Shown: piece by piece, positions 11,116 through 20,892 of the stretch
How positions within the stretch are numbered: position 1 is the first letter of the stretch
Layout of the letters: each line of letters begins with the position of its first letter
Assembly (NCBI RefSeq): GCF_900188335.1
Contig: NZ_FZOY01000004.1
Span: 372,001-436,000, forward strand
Source of the DNA: Tropicimonas sediminicola
Lineage (GTDB): Bacteria; Pseudomonadota; Alphaproteobacteria; Rhodobacterales; Rhodobacteraceae
Reading direction: 5' to 3'
DNA: 64,000 nucleotides
The notes under the pieces: generated by a model
Databases searched by the model: none
What the model was told of the DNA's origin: nothing
Seen by the model: the letters and a program-made list of their open reading frames with translations, nothing else
Translations under genes and position numbers: made by a program

Positions 11116-11505
11116 TTAGAAGACGGTGCAGAGAACTTCGCCACCAACATTGTTGGAGCGAGCCGCTGCATCCGACATCACGCCCTTGGACGTGGAGACG
11201 ATGGAGACACCCAGGCCCTGACGGACGGAGGGAATGTCGTTCACGCTCATGTACACGCGGCGGCCCGGCTTGGAGACCCGCTTCAGTTCGCGGATGACCG
11301 GGGTGCCGTCAAAGTACTTGAGGCTGATTTCGATTTCGGGGTGCTCGGCATCCTCGACCTTTTCCCAGCCGCGGATGTAGCCCTCGTCGGCCAGCACGTC
11401 GAGAACCCAGGCGCGAAGCTTGGAGGCCGGCGTGCGGACGGTGGACTTGCCGCGCATCTGGGCGTTGCGGATGCGGGTCAGCATATCACCAAGAGGATCG
11501 TTCAT
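11116..11505 (-). CDS. rpsH: 30S ribosomal protein S8 (uS8)
   Basis: Primary 16S rRNA-binding protein, 129 residues, beginning [20 protein letters not shown] and ending with the conserved [13 protein letters not shown] and GGEVLCTVF. In enterobacteria it autoregulates the spc operon; no such site was recognised here. It follows rpsN by 12 nt. Confidence 0.98.
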   Translation of the reverse strand: MNDPLGDMLTRIRNAQMRGKSTVRTPASKLRAWVLDVLADEGYIRGWEKVEDAEHPEIEISLKYFDGTPVIRELKRVSKPGRRVYMSVNDIPSVRQGLGVSIVSTSKGVMSDAAARSNNVGGEVLCTVF

Positions 11506-11517
11506 TTCAATTCCTCC

Positions 11518-11823
11518 TTACCAGCTCGATTTGACCATGCCGGGGATCTGGCCCTGGGAGGCGAGGTCCCGCAGCGCGATCCGGCTCATCTTCAGCTTAC
11601 GGTAGTAAGCCTTCGGACGACCCGAGACCTGGCAACGGTTGTGCAGGCGCGTGGCCGAGGAGTTGCGGGGCAGCTTGGCCAGCTTCAGCCGGGCCTTGAA
11701 CCGCTCTTCCATCGGGCGCTCTTCGTCATTCGCGATCTCTTTCAGCGCGGCACGCTTGGCGGCATATTGCTCGACCAGCTTCTGGCGCTTCTTCTCGCGT
11801 TCGATCATGGATTTTTTAGCCAT
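11518..11823 (-). CDS. rpsN: 30S ribosomal protein S14 (uS14), zinc-free type
   Basis: Small-subunit head protein of 101 residues. It is the long C-minus form: it contains a single cysteine (in NRCQVSGRP) and lacks the CxxC pairs of the zinc-binding paralogue. [14 protein letters not shown] and the end GMVKSSW are typical. It follows rplE by 12 nt. Confidence 0.98.
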   Translation of the reverse strand: MAKKSMIEREKKRQKLVEQYAAKRAALKEIANDEERPMEERFKARLKLAKLPRNSSATRLHNRCQVSGRPKAYYRKLKMSRIALRDLASQGQIPGMVKSSW

Positions 11824-11835
11824 CGGTCGAGTTCC

Positions 11836-12399
11836 TCAGCTGTTGAACGGCATGTTGAAATGCTTCAACAGCGCCTTGGCTTCCGCGTCGGTCGGCGCGG
11901 TGGTGCAGATAACGATGTCCAGCCCCCATGCCTCGTCGACCTTGTCGAAATCGATCTCGGGGAAGACGATGTGTTCCTTGAGTCCCATGGCGTAGTTGCC
12001 ACGGCCATCGAAGGACTTGCCGGACACGCCGCGGAAGTCGCGGACGCGGGGCAGAGCGATGGTGATCAGGCGATCGAGGAATTCGTACATCCGGTCACCA
12101 CGGAGGGTCACCTTGGCACCAAGCGGCATGCCCTCGCGGACACGGAAGGTCGCGATGGACTTCTTCGCCTTGGTCACGACGGCCTGCTGGCCGGCGATGG
12201 CGGTGAGGTCGTCCGCGGCCGACTTGGCCTTCTTGGAGTCCTTCACGGCTTCGGTGCCGGCGCCGATGTTCAGAACGACCTTTTCCAGACGCGGGATCTG
12301 CATGTCGTTCTTGTAGGCGAACTCTTCCTTCAGGGCCGCCCGGATCACGTCGCGGTAGTGGCTCTTGAGGCGCGGGGTGTAATCAGCAGTGTCGAGCAT
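11836..12399 (-). CDS. rplE: 50S ribosomal protein L5 (uL5)
   Basis: 5S rRNA-binding protein, 187 residues. Conserved features are [13 protein letters not shown], a central [24 protein letters not shown] stretch read in pieces, and the C-terminal LKHFNMPF. Its ATG shares one base with the rplX stop (TGATG), which indicates translational coupling. Confidence 0.98.
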   Translation of the reverse strand: MLDTADYTPRLKSHYRDVIRAALKEEFAYKNDMQIPRLEKVVLNIGAGTEAVKDSKKAKSAADDLTAIAGQQAVVTKAKKSIATFRVREGMPLGAKVTLRGDRMYEFLDRLITIALPRVRDFRGVSGKSFDGRGNYAMGLKEHIVFPEIDFDKVDEAWGLDIVICTTAPTDAEAKALLKHFNMPFNS

Positions 12400-12704
12400 C
12401 AGATCGCGTCTCCCGTGGTCTTGGCGAAACGCACCTTCTTGCCATCTTCCTCGCGGAAGCCGACGCGGGTCGGTTTGCCTTTGCCATCGACGATGGCCAG
12501 GTTGCTCAGGTCGATCGGCATCGCCTTGGCAATGCGGCCGCCCTGGCTGTTCTGGGTCTGGCGGGTGTGACGGATGGCGATGTTGATACCGCCGACGACG
12601 GCCTTTCCGGATTTCGGATCGACGGATTCGATCTGACCGGTCTTGCCCTTGTCTTTGCCGGCAAGCACGACGACCTTGTCACCCTTGCGAAGTTTGGCAG
12701 CCAT
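12399..12704 (-). CDS. rplX: 50S ribosomal protein L24 (uL24)
   Basis: Assembly-initiator protein of the large subunit, 101 residues, with the KOW motif [17 protein letters not shown] at about 7-23 and the following [12 protein letters not shown] segment. It lies 1 nt after the rplN stop and overlaps rplE by one base. Confidence 0.98.
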   Translation of the reverse strand: MAAKLRKGDKVVVLAGKDKGKTGQIESVDPKSGKAVVGGINIAIRHTRQTQNSQGGRIAKAMPIDLSNLAIVDGKGKPTRVGFREEDGKKVRFAKTTGDAI

Positions 12705-12705
12705 C

Positions 12706-13074
12706 TTACAGCACCTCCGGGGCGAGCGAGATGATCTTCATGAAGTTCTTCGCGCGCAGCTCACGAACTACCGGCCCGAAGATACGGGTGCCGACCGGCT
12801 CGTTGTTGTTGTTGAGGATGACGGCGGCGTTGCGATCGAAGCGGATGGCGGTGCCGTCCTCGCGACGCACTTCCTTGGCGGTCCGCACGACGACAGCCTT
12901 GCGGACGTCGCCCTTCTTCACGCGGCCACGCGGGATGGCTTCCTTGACCGACACCACGATGATGTCGCCCACGGAAGCATATTTCCGCTTGGATCCGCCG
13001 AGGACCTTGATGCACTGAACCCGGCGGGCGCCGGAGTTGTCAGCGACATCCAGATTGGTCTGCATCTGGATCAT
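12706..13074 (-). CDS. rplN: 50S ribosomal protein L14 (uL14)
   Basis: Core large-subunit protein of 122 residues: [20 protein letters not shown] at the start, then the signature [20 protein letters not shown] and the end [15 protein letters not shown]. It lies between rpsQ and rplX. The 76-nt gap to rpsQ is longer than other gaps in the block and holds nothing I recognise. Confidence 0.98.
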   Translation of the reverse strand: MIQMQTNLDVADNSGARRVQCIKVLGGSKRKYASVGDIIVVSVKEAIPRGRVKKGDVRKAVVVRTAKEVRREDGTAIRFDRNAAVILNNNNEPVGTRIFGPVVRELRAKNFMKIISLAPEVL

Positions 13075-13150
13075 GGGGTTACTCCCGACCTGTGGAGGGT
13101 GTTCTCGTTGTTCCCCCCAGGGTTTCGTTCAAACCAGGTGTGGCTTGGCC

Positions 13151-13384
13151 TCAGACGGCCGTCACCACCTCCCAGCGCTTGGTCTTCGAAATCGGCGCAC
13201 ATTCCTGGATGCGGACGGTGTCGCCAACCTTGAACTCGTTCTTCGGGTCGTGGGCCCGATACTTCTTGGAGCTCCGCACGGTCTTGTGCAGAAGCGGGTG
13301 CTTGTAGCGGCGCTCGACGAGGACGGTGACGGTCTGCTCGTTCTGGTCGCTGGTGACGGTGCCTTGCAGGATACGCTTGGGCAT
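13151..13384 (-). CDS. rpsQ: 30S ribosomal protein S17 (uS17)
   Basis: Small-subunit primary binding protein, 77 residues. It begins [20 protein letters not shown] and has the family [18 protein letters not shown] and [13 protein letters not shown] motifs. It lies 4 nt after rpmC. Confidence 0.98.
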   Translation of the reverse strand: MPKRILQGTVTSDQNEQTVTVLVERRYKHPLLHKTVRSSKKYRAHDPKNEFKVGDTVRIQECAPISKTKRWEVVTAV

Positions 13385-13388
13385 GGGC

Positions 13389-13595
13389 TCAGGCCTCCGA
13401 TGCGGCAGCGGCCGCCTTTTCGTTCAGTACGGTTTTCACGCGGGCCACGTTGCGGCGAACCTCACGCATGCGCGCGGTGTTCTCCATGGCGCCGGTGGCC
13501 TGCTGGAAACGCAGGTTGAAGGCTTCTTTCTTGAGGTCGATCAGCTTTTCCCGGAGCTGGTCCGGAGTCTGATCCCGAAGTTCCTTGGCGTTCAT
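13389..13595 (-). CDS. rpmC: 50S ribosomal protein L29 (uL29)
   Basis: Two-helix protein at the exit tunnel, 68 residues starting [20 protein letters not shown]. The ATG at 13595 is preceded by GGAAAGGAAAAG; the frame stays open upstream but lacks a site there. In the standard S10 operon it follows rplP directly. Here rplP is about 3.6 kb away across four unrelated genes, and rpmC opens a new ribosomal protein block. Confidence 0.97.
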   Translation of the reverse strand: MNAKELRDQTPDQLREKLIDLKKEAFNLRFQQATGAMENTARMREVRRNVARVKTVLNEKAAAAASEA

Positions 13596-13673
13596 CGCCT
13601 TTTCCTTTCCACATCGCCGGCAGGCCCCTTGCAGGGTCACCCTGATTCCAGCGGAGTTCGAAGATGAGCGGCC

Positions 13674-13702
13674 CCTTTACGCCTGCAAGCCCTGCAAAGC
13701 AA
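13674..13702 (-). promoter_or_regulatory. Candidate promoter for the rpmC block
   Basis: On the minus strand TTGCTT (13702-13697), a 17-nt spacer and TAAAGG (13679-13674) precede the rpmC start by about 80 nt. The block needs a promoter here because rplP ends at a terminator far upstream. The hexamer matches are modest. Confidence 0.35.
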
Positions 13703-13856
13703 GGCCTGTCTGGCGAAAAGGCCGCATTTGGCACAACCGCCCCTCTATCCGTACCATTCGGGCGGAAATTCGCCCTGGATCAGCGCGGCCTGGAGGTGTC
13801 GCGGCACGAATCGGTTGGAGCGCCGGAGCGGCGCCACAGAGCCCGCCGGTGCGGGG

Positions 13857-14084
13857 TCAAACGTAGTGGGCTTCCTGGAAGACGTGGTCTACGATGTCTT
13901 CGCGCAGCAGGCCCATCGCGGCGAGTTCATCGTCGCTCTTGGCCTCCAGCTCCCGCACCTGGGCGAGATGCTGATCCCGCACCGCGGCGGGCACCAGTTC
14001 GGAACAGACATCGGAGAAATACCGCACGACGCGAAGCCGGGCTTCGCTCTCTGCTTCGGCAGAGGCCGTGGATTGAAGGAGCAT
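13857..14084 (-). CDS. DUF1127-like small protein
   Basis: A 75-residue protein starting MLLQSTASAEAESE at 14084, with CCGGAGGTGAAAGC, an excellent SD, directly before it. The C-terminal part (about 45-66, with SDDELAAMGLLREDI) resembles the DUF1127 motif LSDxxLxDIGLxRxDI. In other alphaproteobacteria such proteins are RNA-linked and respond to nutrients or stress. The match is by eye only and the N-terminal 45 residues are not recognised. It is on the same strand as rpmC, 261 nt upstream of it. Confidence 0.65.
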   Translation of the reverse strand: MLLQSTASAEAESEARLRVVRYFSDVCSELVPAAVRDQHLAQVRELEAKSDDELAAMGLLREDIVDHVFQEAHYV

Positions 14085-14385
14085 GCTTTCACCTCCGGAT
14101 ATGGGCAGATTGCGTCTCCCCCTGCCTGACCTGATAGGACATGGGGAATGGACGAGCCAGAGGCGCGCCGGCATTGCCGCCTTGCAGGATCGGCAAGGCC
14201 GTCAACGCAACCGAACGCCGGACATCACGAACCGCCGCGCAATGCCGCGCCGGCCCCCACCCCCGGCTCGGCATTCAGCAGAATGGAGATAATTCCGTTA
14301 ATCCAATCATTTCTCGTGACCCAGCGGCAAGCGGCGGGCTACGCTGGAACGATTACGCAACAGTAAAAACAGAGAGGGACATGCC
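14085..14385. other. Intergenic region upstream of alsT-like gene
   Basis: These 301 bases lie between the divergent small DUF1127-like gene and the symporter and must hold promoters for both. I looked for a glycine or SAM riboswitch, which could suit an alanine/glycine symporter, and did not find the conserved elements. Only AGAGAGGGA just before the symporter ATG stands out. Confidence 0.3.
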
Positions 14386-15822
14386 ATGGGCGCACTGGAA
14401 AGCCTGTTCGGCCTGATCGGAGATCTCACCTGGGGCTGGGCGTTGATCCCGCTCCTCGTGGTCTTCGGTGTCTTCATCACCTTACTGACCGATTTCGTCC
14501 AGTTTCGTTTTTTCAAGCGCATGTTCCGCGTCCTGTCATCCAAGAACCAGTCGGGCGACCCGAATGCGATCTCGGCCCGCGAGGCGCTGCTGATCTCGGT
14601 CGGCGGCCGCGTCGGTGGCGGCAATATCGCAGGCGTCGCCGTGGCCATCACGCTCGGCGGCCCCGGCGCGGTGTTCTGGATGTGGGCGATCGCCATCGTC
14701 GGCATGGCGACTAGCCTCGTCGAATGCTCGCTGGCGCAGCTCTACAAGCGCCGGCAGCCCGACGGCATGTTCCGCGGCGGCCCGGCCCGGTCGATCCTGC
14801 ACGGGCTCGGTGAACACTTCCGCTGGCTTGCCGTGCTCTATGCGGTCTGCCTGATCGCCTCCTTCGCGCTCGGGTTCAACGCCTTCCAGGGCAACACGGT
14901 CGCCGGCGCCGTTCAGGACAGCCTCGGCATCAACCGGACGATTACCGGCGCCCTGCTGGCCGTGGTCGCCGGCTTCATCGTCTTTGGCGGCATCCACCGG
15001 ATCGCCAAGGCCGCGGACGTCGTGGTGCCGATCATGGCGGTCGGCTACATCCTGATGGCGCTGATCGTCATCCTGATGAACATCACCGCGGTGCCCGGCG
15101 TGCTCGTCTCGATCGTCGCGAACGCCTTCGGCCTCCAGGAAGCGGTGGGTGGCGGCATGGGCGCGGCCATCGCGCAGGGCCTGCGCCGCGGGCTCTTCTC
15201 CAACGAGGCCGGTCTCGGCTCGGCCCCCAACGTCGCCGCCACGGCGGACGTGCGTCACCCGATCAGTCAGGGCATCACGCAGTCCTTCTCCGTCTTCATC
15301 GACACGATCTTCATCTGCTCCTGCACCGCCTTCATCATCCTGCTGGGCGATGTCTACGTGCCGGGCGCCGAAGGGATCGACGGGATCGCGCTGACCCAGC
15401 AATCGCTGGTCTCCCACCTCGGGGACTGGTCGCAATACCTGCTGTCGTTCATGATCCTGCTCTTCGCCTTCAGCTCCATCATCTACAACTACTACCTCGG
15501 TGAGAACGCCCTGACGGTGATCACCAAGCACCCGATGGCGGAGAACGCCCTGCGGATCGTCGTGATCGGCATCGTCTTCCTCGGCGCCACCGCGCCGCGC
15601 GCCACCTCGGTGTTCTTCTTCTCCGACCCGATGATGGGGATCCTCGCGGTGGTGAACCTCGTGGTGATCATGATGCTGCTGCCGACCTGCCTGCGGATCC
15701 TGCGGGACTTCCGTCAGCAGCTGTCGGAGGGCGTCGTGCGGCCCGTGTTCAACCCGGACAACTTCCCGGATCTCGACCTCGACCGCACCGCCTGGACGGC
15801 CAAGCCGGACAGCTCGGACTGA
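14386..15822 (+). CDS. Alanine/glycine:cation symporter (AGCS family)
   Basis: Inner-membrane sodium:amino acid symporter, 478 residues with about eleven hydrophobic segments. Family motifs are GGRVGGGNIAGVAVAI near residues 75-90, GGPARSI and NEAGLGSAPNVAATA near 280-295. Alanine or glycine is the usual substrate, but the exact one cannot be read from sequence. GAGAGGGA precedes the start; an out-of-frame ATG lies 5 nt upstream. It is on the plus strand, opposite to the surrounding ribosomal genes, and ends at a bidirectional terminator. Confidence 0.92.
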   Translation: MGALESLFGLIGDLTWGWALIPLLVVFGVFITLLTDFVQFRFFKRMFRVLSSKNQSGDPNAISAREALLISVGGRVGGGNIAGVAVAITLGGPGAVFWMWAIAIVGMATSLVECSLAQLYKRRQPDGMFRGGPARSILHGLGEHFRWLAVLYAVCLIASFALGFNAFQGNTVAGAVQDSLGINRTITGALLAVVAGFIVFGGIHRIAKAADVVVPIMAVGYILMALIVILMNITAVPGVLVSIVANAFGLQEAVGGGMGAAIAQGLRRGLFSNEAGLGSAPNVAATADVRHPISQGITQSFSVFIDTIFICSCTAFIILLGDVYVPGAEGIDGIALTQQSLVSHLGDWSQYLLSFMILLFAFSSIIYNYYLGENALTVITKHPMAENALRIVVIGIVFLGATAPRATSVFFFSDPMMGILAVVNLVVIMMLLPTCLRILRDFRQQLSEGVVRPVFNPDNFPDLDLDRTAWTAKPDSSD

Positions 15823-15873
15823 GCACACGCGGCACCCTGACCGGCTGCCCGCATCGCTGCCGGGAATGAGCAA

Positions 15874-15901
15874 GGCCCGCCCTGATCGATCGGGGCGGGC
15901 C
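15874..15901. terminator. Bidirectional terminator between two convergent genes
   Basis: A 9-bp perfect GC stem (15874-15882 with 15893-15901) lies between the stops of the symporter (+) and the 2OG oxygenase-like gene (-). It is followed by GTTTCC on the plus side and TTGCTC on the minus side. Confidence 0.75.
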
Positions 15902-15914
15902 GTTTCCGCGGGCG

Positions 15915-16535
15915 TCAGGCCCAGGCGTAGTTAAAGCTCACGCTGATGCGTTCGTCCTCGGCCATGTTCATCGGCACCTCGTGGCGCAGCCAGCTCTCCC
16001 AGAGCAGCACGTCGCCGACCTCGGGCGCCACGTAGATGAACCCCTGCATCTCGCGCCGCGCACCCTTCTTCCGGGCCGGCGCGGCCATCATCCGCGCCGA
16101 GCGCGGATCCTCCAGCTTCAGCGCGCTCGTGCCCTGGGGCATCGAGACATAGGTCGTACCGCTGATCACGCTGTGCGGATGGATGTGCGAGGCGTGCATC
16201 CCGCCTTCGGGAAGGATGTTGATCCAGAGATCCTCGAGCTTGAGTGCCCGGCCGTCGAGATCGAACTCCAGATCCTCGGCAAAGGCGGCGACATGGGCGT
16301 CAAGCGCCTCGACGAGATTGCCGAAGATCGGGAACCGCCAGGGCAGATCGGTGAGCGAGGCATAGGACGTGTAGCCCGGATAGCCGTTCTGCTCACACCA
16401 TTCCTGGCCCGCCTCGTCGTCTTCGGCAATCACCAGACAGGAGTTCTCCAGTTCGGCAGGGTCGATTGCGGGCCCGAACTCGGAGAGTGCGGCGCGGTAC
16501 AGGCGGGTGACGAAGAGCGACTCGATCTGCGGCAT
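15915..16535 (-). CDS. 2OG-Fe(II) oxygenase-like protein (TIGR02466 type)
   Basis: A 206-residue cytoplasmic protein. The core has INILPEGGMHASHIHPHSV (about 106-123), then a jelly-roll stretch and SWLRHEVPMN near 181-190. The histidines in HASHIHPH and in LRHEV are candidate iron ligands, and the pattern fits the putative 2OG-Fe(II) oxygenase family TIGR02466. The substrate is unknown. I chose MPQIESLF at 16535 (GGAG upstream); an ATG seven codons earlier is possible. Divergent from the GNAT gene and convergent with the symporter. Confidence 0.8.
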   Translation of the reverse strand: MPQIESLFVTRLYRAALSEFGPAIDPAELENSCLVIAEDDEAGQEWCEQNGYPGYTSYASLTDLPWRFPIFGNLVEALDAHVAAFAEDLEFDLDGRALKLEDLWINILPEGGMHASHIHPHSVISGTTYVSMPQGTSALKLEDPRSARMMAAPARKKGARREMQGFIYVAPEVGDVLLWESWLRHEVPMNMAEDERISVSFNYAWA

Positions 16536-16703
16536 GACGGGCTCCGTTGGAAACATGTCGGACCCGCAATAGAAGGAACCGGCGTCAAAGAAAACATCTG
16601 TCCCGTATTTCCCCGTCACAGGCGGATAGGGATGGCGTGTCTTGATCGGGCCTCGGTTTCGCCGATCATGGTTGGGACATCCGACCGGCAAGGAGTATTC
16701 TGG

Positions 16704-17147
16704 ATGAAACCGCACCCGCATTTCCGCGACAGGGAAATTCCGCGCATCCATGCTCTCGGAATATTCCGGTTGAAGGCGCTGAGCGTCGACGACTTGGTGA
16801 GAGACTATTGTGCGGTCATGGAGAGCGCCGCAGACATCAAGGCTGCAAACCCATCGATGACCTGGCCGGAAGGACTGACCCTGGAAGAGAACCTGACGGA
16901 TCTCGCATGGCATCAGACAGAGTTTCGGAATCGCCGCAGCTTCGCCTGGATCATCGAAGATGCCGACGGCACCTATCTCGGCTGTCTCTATGTCTATCCG
17001 TCGATTTCCGGAGAAGACGCGGCGGATGTTCACTGGTGGTGGCGCCCCGGCAATGGAGTCCACGACGACAGGTTCCGCGATGAGCTGTCGGCGTGGCTGT
17101 CAGGTCGCGACTGGCCGCCGCTGGACTACAGGTTGCAAGGCAAGTGA
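16704..17147 (+). CDS. GNAT-like acetyltransferase domain protein
   Basis: A 147-residue protein starting MKPHPHFRDREIPRI, with AAGGAG 8 nt before its ATG. The middle region SFAWIIEDADGTYLGCLYVYP (in two parts, about 79-99) looks like GNAT strands beta2-beta4. The usual acetyl-CoA loop (Q/RxxGxG/A) is not visible; DVHWWWRPG follows where it would begin. So the fold assignment is moderate and catalysis doubtful. Plus strand, isolated inside the S10 region. Confidence 0.6.
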   Translation: MKPHPHFRDREIPRIHALGIFRLKALSVDDLVRDYCAVMESAADIKAANPSMTWPEGLTLEENLTDLAWHQTEFRNRRSFAWIIEDADGTYLGCLYVYPSISGEDAADVHWWWRPGNGVHDDRFRDELSAWLSGRDWPPLDYRLQGK

Positions 17148-17158
17148 CGCCAGCAATG

Positions 17159-17189
17159 AAAAAAGCCCCCGCTGTCATGAGCGGGGGCT
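17159..17189 (-). terminator. Rho-independent terminator after rplP
   Basis: A perfect 10-bp stem (17164-17173 with 17180-17189, 6-nt loop) is followed on the minus strand by a run of T, 38 nt past the rplP stop. It also sits 12 nt after the plus-strand GNAT stop and may serve both, though the plus side has no T-run. Confidence 0.9.
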
Positions 17190-17226
17190 CCGTTATCCAT
17201 TGTATCCTTGGGTTTTACCCCAAAGA

Positions 17227-17640
17227 TCACCAGTCCTCGCGGACAACCACGCGGGTCTTGATCGGCAGCTTCATCGCGGCGAGGCGCAGGGCCTCCTTTG
17301 CCACGTCTTCGCTGACGCCGTCGATCTCGAACATCACCCGGCCCGGCTTGACCTTGGCGGCCCAGTAGTCGACCGAACCCTTACCCTTACCCATCCGGAC
17401 TTCGGTGGGCTTGGAGGTCACCGGGGTATCCGGGAAGATCCGGATCCAGACGCGGCCCTGACGCTTCATGTGACGCGTCATGGCCCGACGGGCGGCTTCG
17501 ATCTGACGAGCGGTGACCCGCTCGGGCTGGGTGGCCTTGAGGCCGTAGTGGCCGAAGGCGAGATCGAACCCACCCTTGGCTTCGCCCTTGATCCGGCCCT
17601 TGTGGAGCTTGCGGAATTTCGTGCGCTTCGGTTGCAGCAT
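17227..17640 (-). CDS. rplP: 50S ribosomal protein L16 (uL16)
   Basis: Large-subunit protein that organises the A-site region, 137 residues: [20 protein letters not shown] at the start, [18 protein letters not shown] and the signature [19 protein letters not shown] in the middle. It lies 12 nt after rpsC. It ends this block at a strong terminator instead of running into rpmC. Confidence 0.98.
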   Translation of the reverse strand: MLQPKRTKFRKLHKGRIKGEAKGGFDLAFGHYGLKATQPERVTARQIEAARRAMTRHMKRQGRVWIRIFPDTPVTSKPTEVRMGKGKGSVDYWAAKVKPGRVMFEIDGVSEDVAKEALRLAAMKLPIKTRVVVREDW

Positions 17641-17652
17641 CTCGTTTACTCC

Positions 17653-18389
<737 letters not shown>

Positions 18390-18390
<1 letters not shown>

Positions 18391-18770
18391 TAGGCTTGCT
18401 CCTCGACCTGGCGGACCTTGATGGTGAGCTCGGAGAACGGCTTCATGATCCGTCCGTACCGGCCACGGGCACGCGGGCGACCGCGCTTCATGGTCAGGTT
18501 CTTGCCCACATAGGCCTCCGCGACGATCAGCTCATCGACGTCCAGGTTGTGGTTGTTCTCGGCGTTGGCGATCGCGGACTGAAGGCACTTCTTCACGTCC
18601 TCGGCGATCCGGCGCTTGGAGAAGGTCAGGTCCGTGAGGGCCTTCTCGACCTTCTTGCCGCGGATCATCGCCGCAACCAGGTTCAGTTTCTGAGGAGAGG
18701 TCCGCAGCATGCGCACCTTGGCCATCGCCTCGTTGTCCGCCACGCGGCGGGGATTCTTGTCCTTGCCCAT
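18390..18770 (-). CDS. rplV: 50S ribosomal protein L22 (uL22)
   Basis: Exit-tunnel protein of 126 residues with [32 protein letters not shown] and the beta-hairpin tip region [13 protein letters not shown] that lines the tunnel. It follows rpsS by 6 nt. Confidence 0.98.
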
Positions 18771-18776
18771 GGCGAA

Positions 18777-19055
18777 TTACTTCCTCTTGGCTTTCTTGTC
18801 CGCCGCGTGACCGTAGTAGGTCCGGGTCGGAGCATATTCGCCGAACTTCTGGCCGATCATGTCTTCGGAAACGGCGACCGGAATGTGCTTCTGGCCGTTG
18901 TAGACACCGAAGGTCAGACCAACGAATTGCGGCAGGATGGTGGAGCGGCGCGACCAGATCTTGATGACCTCGTTGCGACCGGACTCGCGGGCTTTCTCGG
19001 CCTTCTTCAGGACATAGCTGTCGACGAAGGGGCCTTTCCAAACGGAACGCGACAT
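18777..19055 (-). CDS. rpsS: 30S ribosomal protein S19 (uS19)
   Basis: Small-subunit head protein, 92 residues, starting [20 protein letters not shown] and with the family signature [16 protein letters not shown]-like [17 protein letters not shown]. It lies 3 nt after rplB. Confidence 0.98.
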   Translation of the reverse strand: MSRSVWKGPFVDSYVLKKAEKARESGRNEVIKIWSRRSTILPQFVGLTFGVYNGQKHIPVAVSEDMIGQKFGEYAPTRTYYGHAADKKAKRK

Positions 19056-19058
19056 GTG

Positions 19059-19901
19059 TTAGCGGCCCTTCTTCTTGGCGTGACGCGAGCGCAGGATGAG
19101 CTTCTGCGACGCCTTGTTCTTGTTGCGGGTACGCGCACCCTTGGTCGGCTTGCCCCAGGGGGTAACCGGGTGGCGACCACCGGACGTCCGGCCTTCACCA
19201 CCACCATGGGGGTGATCGATCGGGTTCATCACGACGCCGCGGACGGCGGGGCGCTTGCCCTGGTGACGGGTCCGACCGGCCTTGCCGAAGTTCTGGTTCG
19301 AGTTGTCCGGGTTCGAGACGGCACCGACGGTGGCCATGCACTCCTGACGCACCATGCGCAGTTCGCCCGAGGACAGGCGGATCTGTGCATAGCCGCCGTC
19401 ACGGCCGACGAACTGGGCGTAGGTGCCCGCGGCGCGTGCGATCTGGCCGCCCTTGCCGGGCTTCATCTCGATGTTGTGGACGATCGTGCCGATCGGCATG
19501 CCCGAGAACGGCATCGCGTTACCCGGCTTCACGTCGACCTTGGAGCCGGCGACGACCTTGTCGCCAACAGCGAGGCGCTGCGGGGCCAGGATGTAGGCCT
19601 GCTCGCCATCTTCGTATTTCACCAGCGCGATGAAGGCGGTCCGGTTCGGGTCGTATTCGATCCGCTCGACGGTGGCCGCCACGTCGACCTTGTTGCGCTT
19701 GAAATCGACGATCCGGTAGAGGCGTTTCGCCCCGCCACCGCGGCGTCGTGCGGTGATACGTCCGGTGTTGTTCCGGCCGCCCTTCTTGGTCAAACCCTCG
19801 GTGAGGGACTTGACGGGGCGTCCTTTCCACAGCTCCGAACGGTCGATCAGCACCAGCCCGCGCTGGCCCGGCGTCGTCGGCTTGTACGACTTGAGTGCCA
19901 T
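19059..19901 (-). CDS. rplB: 50S ribosomal protein L2 (uL2)
   Basis: Peptidyl-transferase-centre protein, 280 residues. The start [20 protein letters not shown], an internal [17 protein letters not shown] and the C-terminal signature [19 protein letters not shown] (with the conserved histidine loop) are intact. rplB normally follows rplW directly; a lipoprotein gene, a sulfotransferase gene and a terminator intervene here, so it begins a block. Confidence 0.98.
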   Translation of the reverse strand: MALKSYKPTTPGQRGLVLIDRSELWKGRPVKSLTEGLTKKGGRNNTGRITARRRGGGAKRLYRIVDFKRNKVDVAATVERIEYDPNRTAFIALVKYEDGEQAYILAPQRLAVGDKVVAGSKVDVKPGNAMPFSGMPIGTIVHNIEMKPGKGGQIARAAGTYAQFVGRDGGYAQIRLSSGELRMVRQECMATVGAVSNPDNSNQNFGKAGRTRHQGKRPAVRGVVMNPIDHPHGGGEGRTSGGRHPVTPWGKPTKGARTRNKNKASQKLILRSRHAKKKGR

Positions 19902-20217
19902 GCTTTCTGTCTTCCGTTAGCTTTGCAGGGCTTGTCGCCCCGCTATGTGTGGGCCTTTCGGCCTGGGTATAGGGCCCTCGGCAGAGGTCCCCGGCTATCC
20001 GTTCTTGCGAACAAAGCCAAAGCCCCGGACGAATCCGGGGCTCGGCGGATGGGCTCTCTTATGGGAGCGGCGACGGGCGGTCAAGCGATTCCCACCCTTG
20101 ATCGGCCTACAAAACAAGAGGAAACGCCAGTCAAACGGTTCAGGCGGGCGACGGCGCCGCCGGCGATGGCCGGATACCGGCCGGAACACTGGCCACCGGT
20201 GCCTTGCCGCTCCGGGG
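19902..20217 (-). promoter_or_regulatory. Gap upstream of rplB
   Basis: No gene is visible in these 316 bases. They contain the sulfotransferase terminator (20021-20042) and then about 120 bases that must carry an rplB promoter unless there is read-through. TATACC on the minus strand (19971-19966) is a possible -10, but no matching -35 is evident. Confidence 0.3.
20021..20042 (-). terminator. Terminator after the sulfotransferase gene
   Basis: On the minus strand a perfect 9-bp GC stem closed by a TTCG tetraloop is followed by TTGGCTTTGTT. It lies upstream of rplB and would isolate rplB from the inserted genes. Confidence 0.75.
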
Positions 20218-20841
20218 TCAGTCCGTCTTGTAGCGCCCCGGCTGAACGAACTCGTTGATCTTGCGCATGTGATCGGCGGTCATCTCGACCCCGCAGAACC
20301 GCGCGATCTCGGACACGGTCTGCTCCGTCCGCAGGAGCAGTTTCTCGTAGCTCACGATCAGCGTCGGACGCTTGTGCTCCAGAACGAAATTCAGGTTCCG
20401 CCGGGTCTGCTTCATCGACGCGCGCAGCGACATGACCGCGTTCTCGTCGCCCCGGGCATACATGCCGAGGGCATTCGCCCCAAGGTCCCGGGTCGTGACG
20501 ATGAACCGGACATTCCTGAGATGCGGAAGCAGATCCTCGATGTAGCCGTTGGAATGCGGGTGCTTCCATCCCCAGACGTCGAATGCCTCGTTTCGGCGCG
20601 CCACCGTCTCGACGATCGCCCCGAGTCCGCGCTTAAGGCGGAAGTCCCTGTCCTCGAGATTGGTGCCTGTCTCCGTCCCCAGGGGGATGCCGAGACCAGA
20701 CAGAACTCCGGCGACAGCGGTCGTGCCGCCTCGGTTGACACCGAAAATGTGGAACGTCCGCTGAGGCGCCTCCTGGGAGGCAACGTCCTCGAAAAGCCGC
20801 ATGGTGCATGCCTTGACGCGGAGCTCGTCCTCACCGTCCAT
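20218..20841 (-). CDS. Sulfotransferase-like P-loop protein
   Basis: A 207-residue protein with FGVNRGGTTAVAGVL near residues 33-47, a P-loop-type PAPS-binding segment, and FIVTTRDLGANALGMYAR near 112-129, matching the second (3'-phosphate) motif of sulfotransferases. Neighbouring residues WGWKHPHS suit the fold. Acceptor unknown. It is shorter than most family members (250-300 residues), mainly at the C-terminus. It follows the lipoprotein gene by 51 nt and ends at a terminator; both genes lie between rplW and rplB. Confidence 0.75.
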   Translation of the reverse strand: MDGEDELRVKACTMRLFEDVASQEAPQRTFHIFGVNRGGTTAVAGVLSGLGIPLGTETGTNLEDRDFRLKRGLGAIVETVARRNEAFDVWGWKHPHSNGYIEDLLPHLRNVRFIVTTRDLGANALGMYARGDENAVMSLRASMKQTRRNLNFVLEHKRPTLIVSYEKLLLRTEQTVSEIARFCGVEMTADHMRKINEFVQPGRYKTD

Positions 20842-20892
20842 CTTCGCTCTTTCCCTATCGTATTGGCTGCGTCCGCAGGGTCGGGCCGGCCC

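Noticed and set aside
14085-14385. Glycine or SAM riboswitch before the AGCS symporter
   Set aside because: Neither the glycine tandem core nor a SAM-II pseudoknot sequence could be found by eye.
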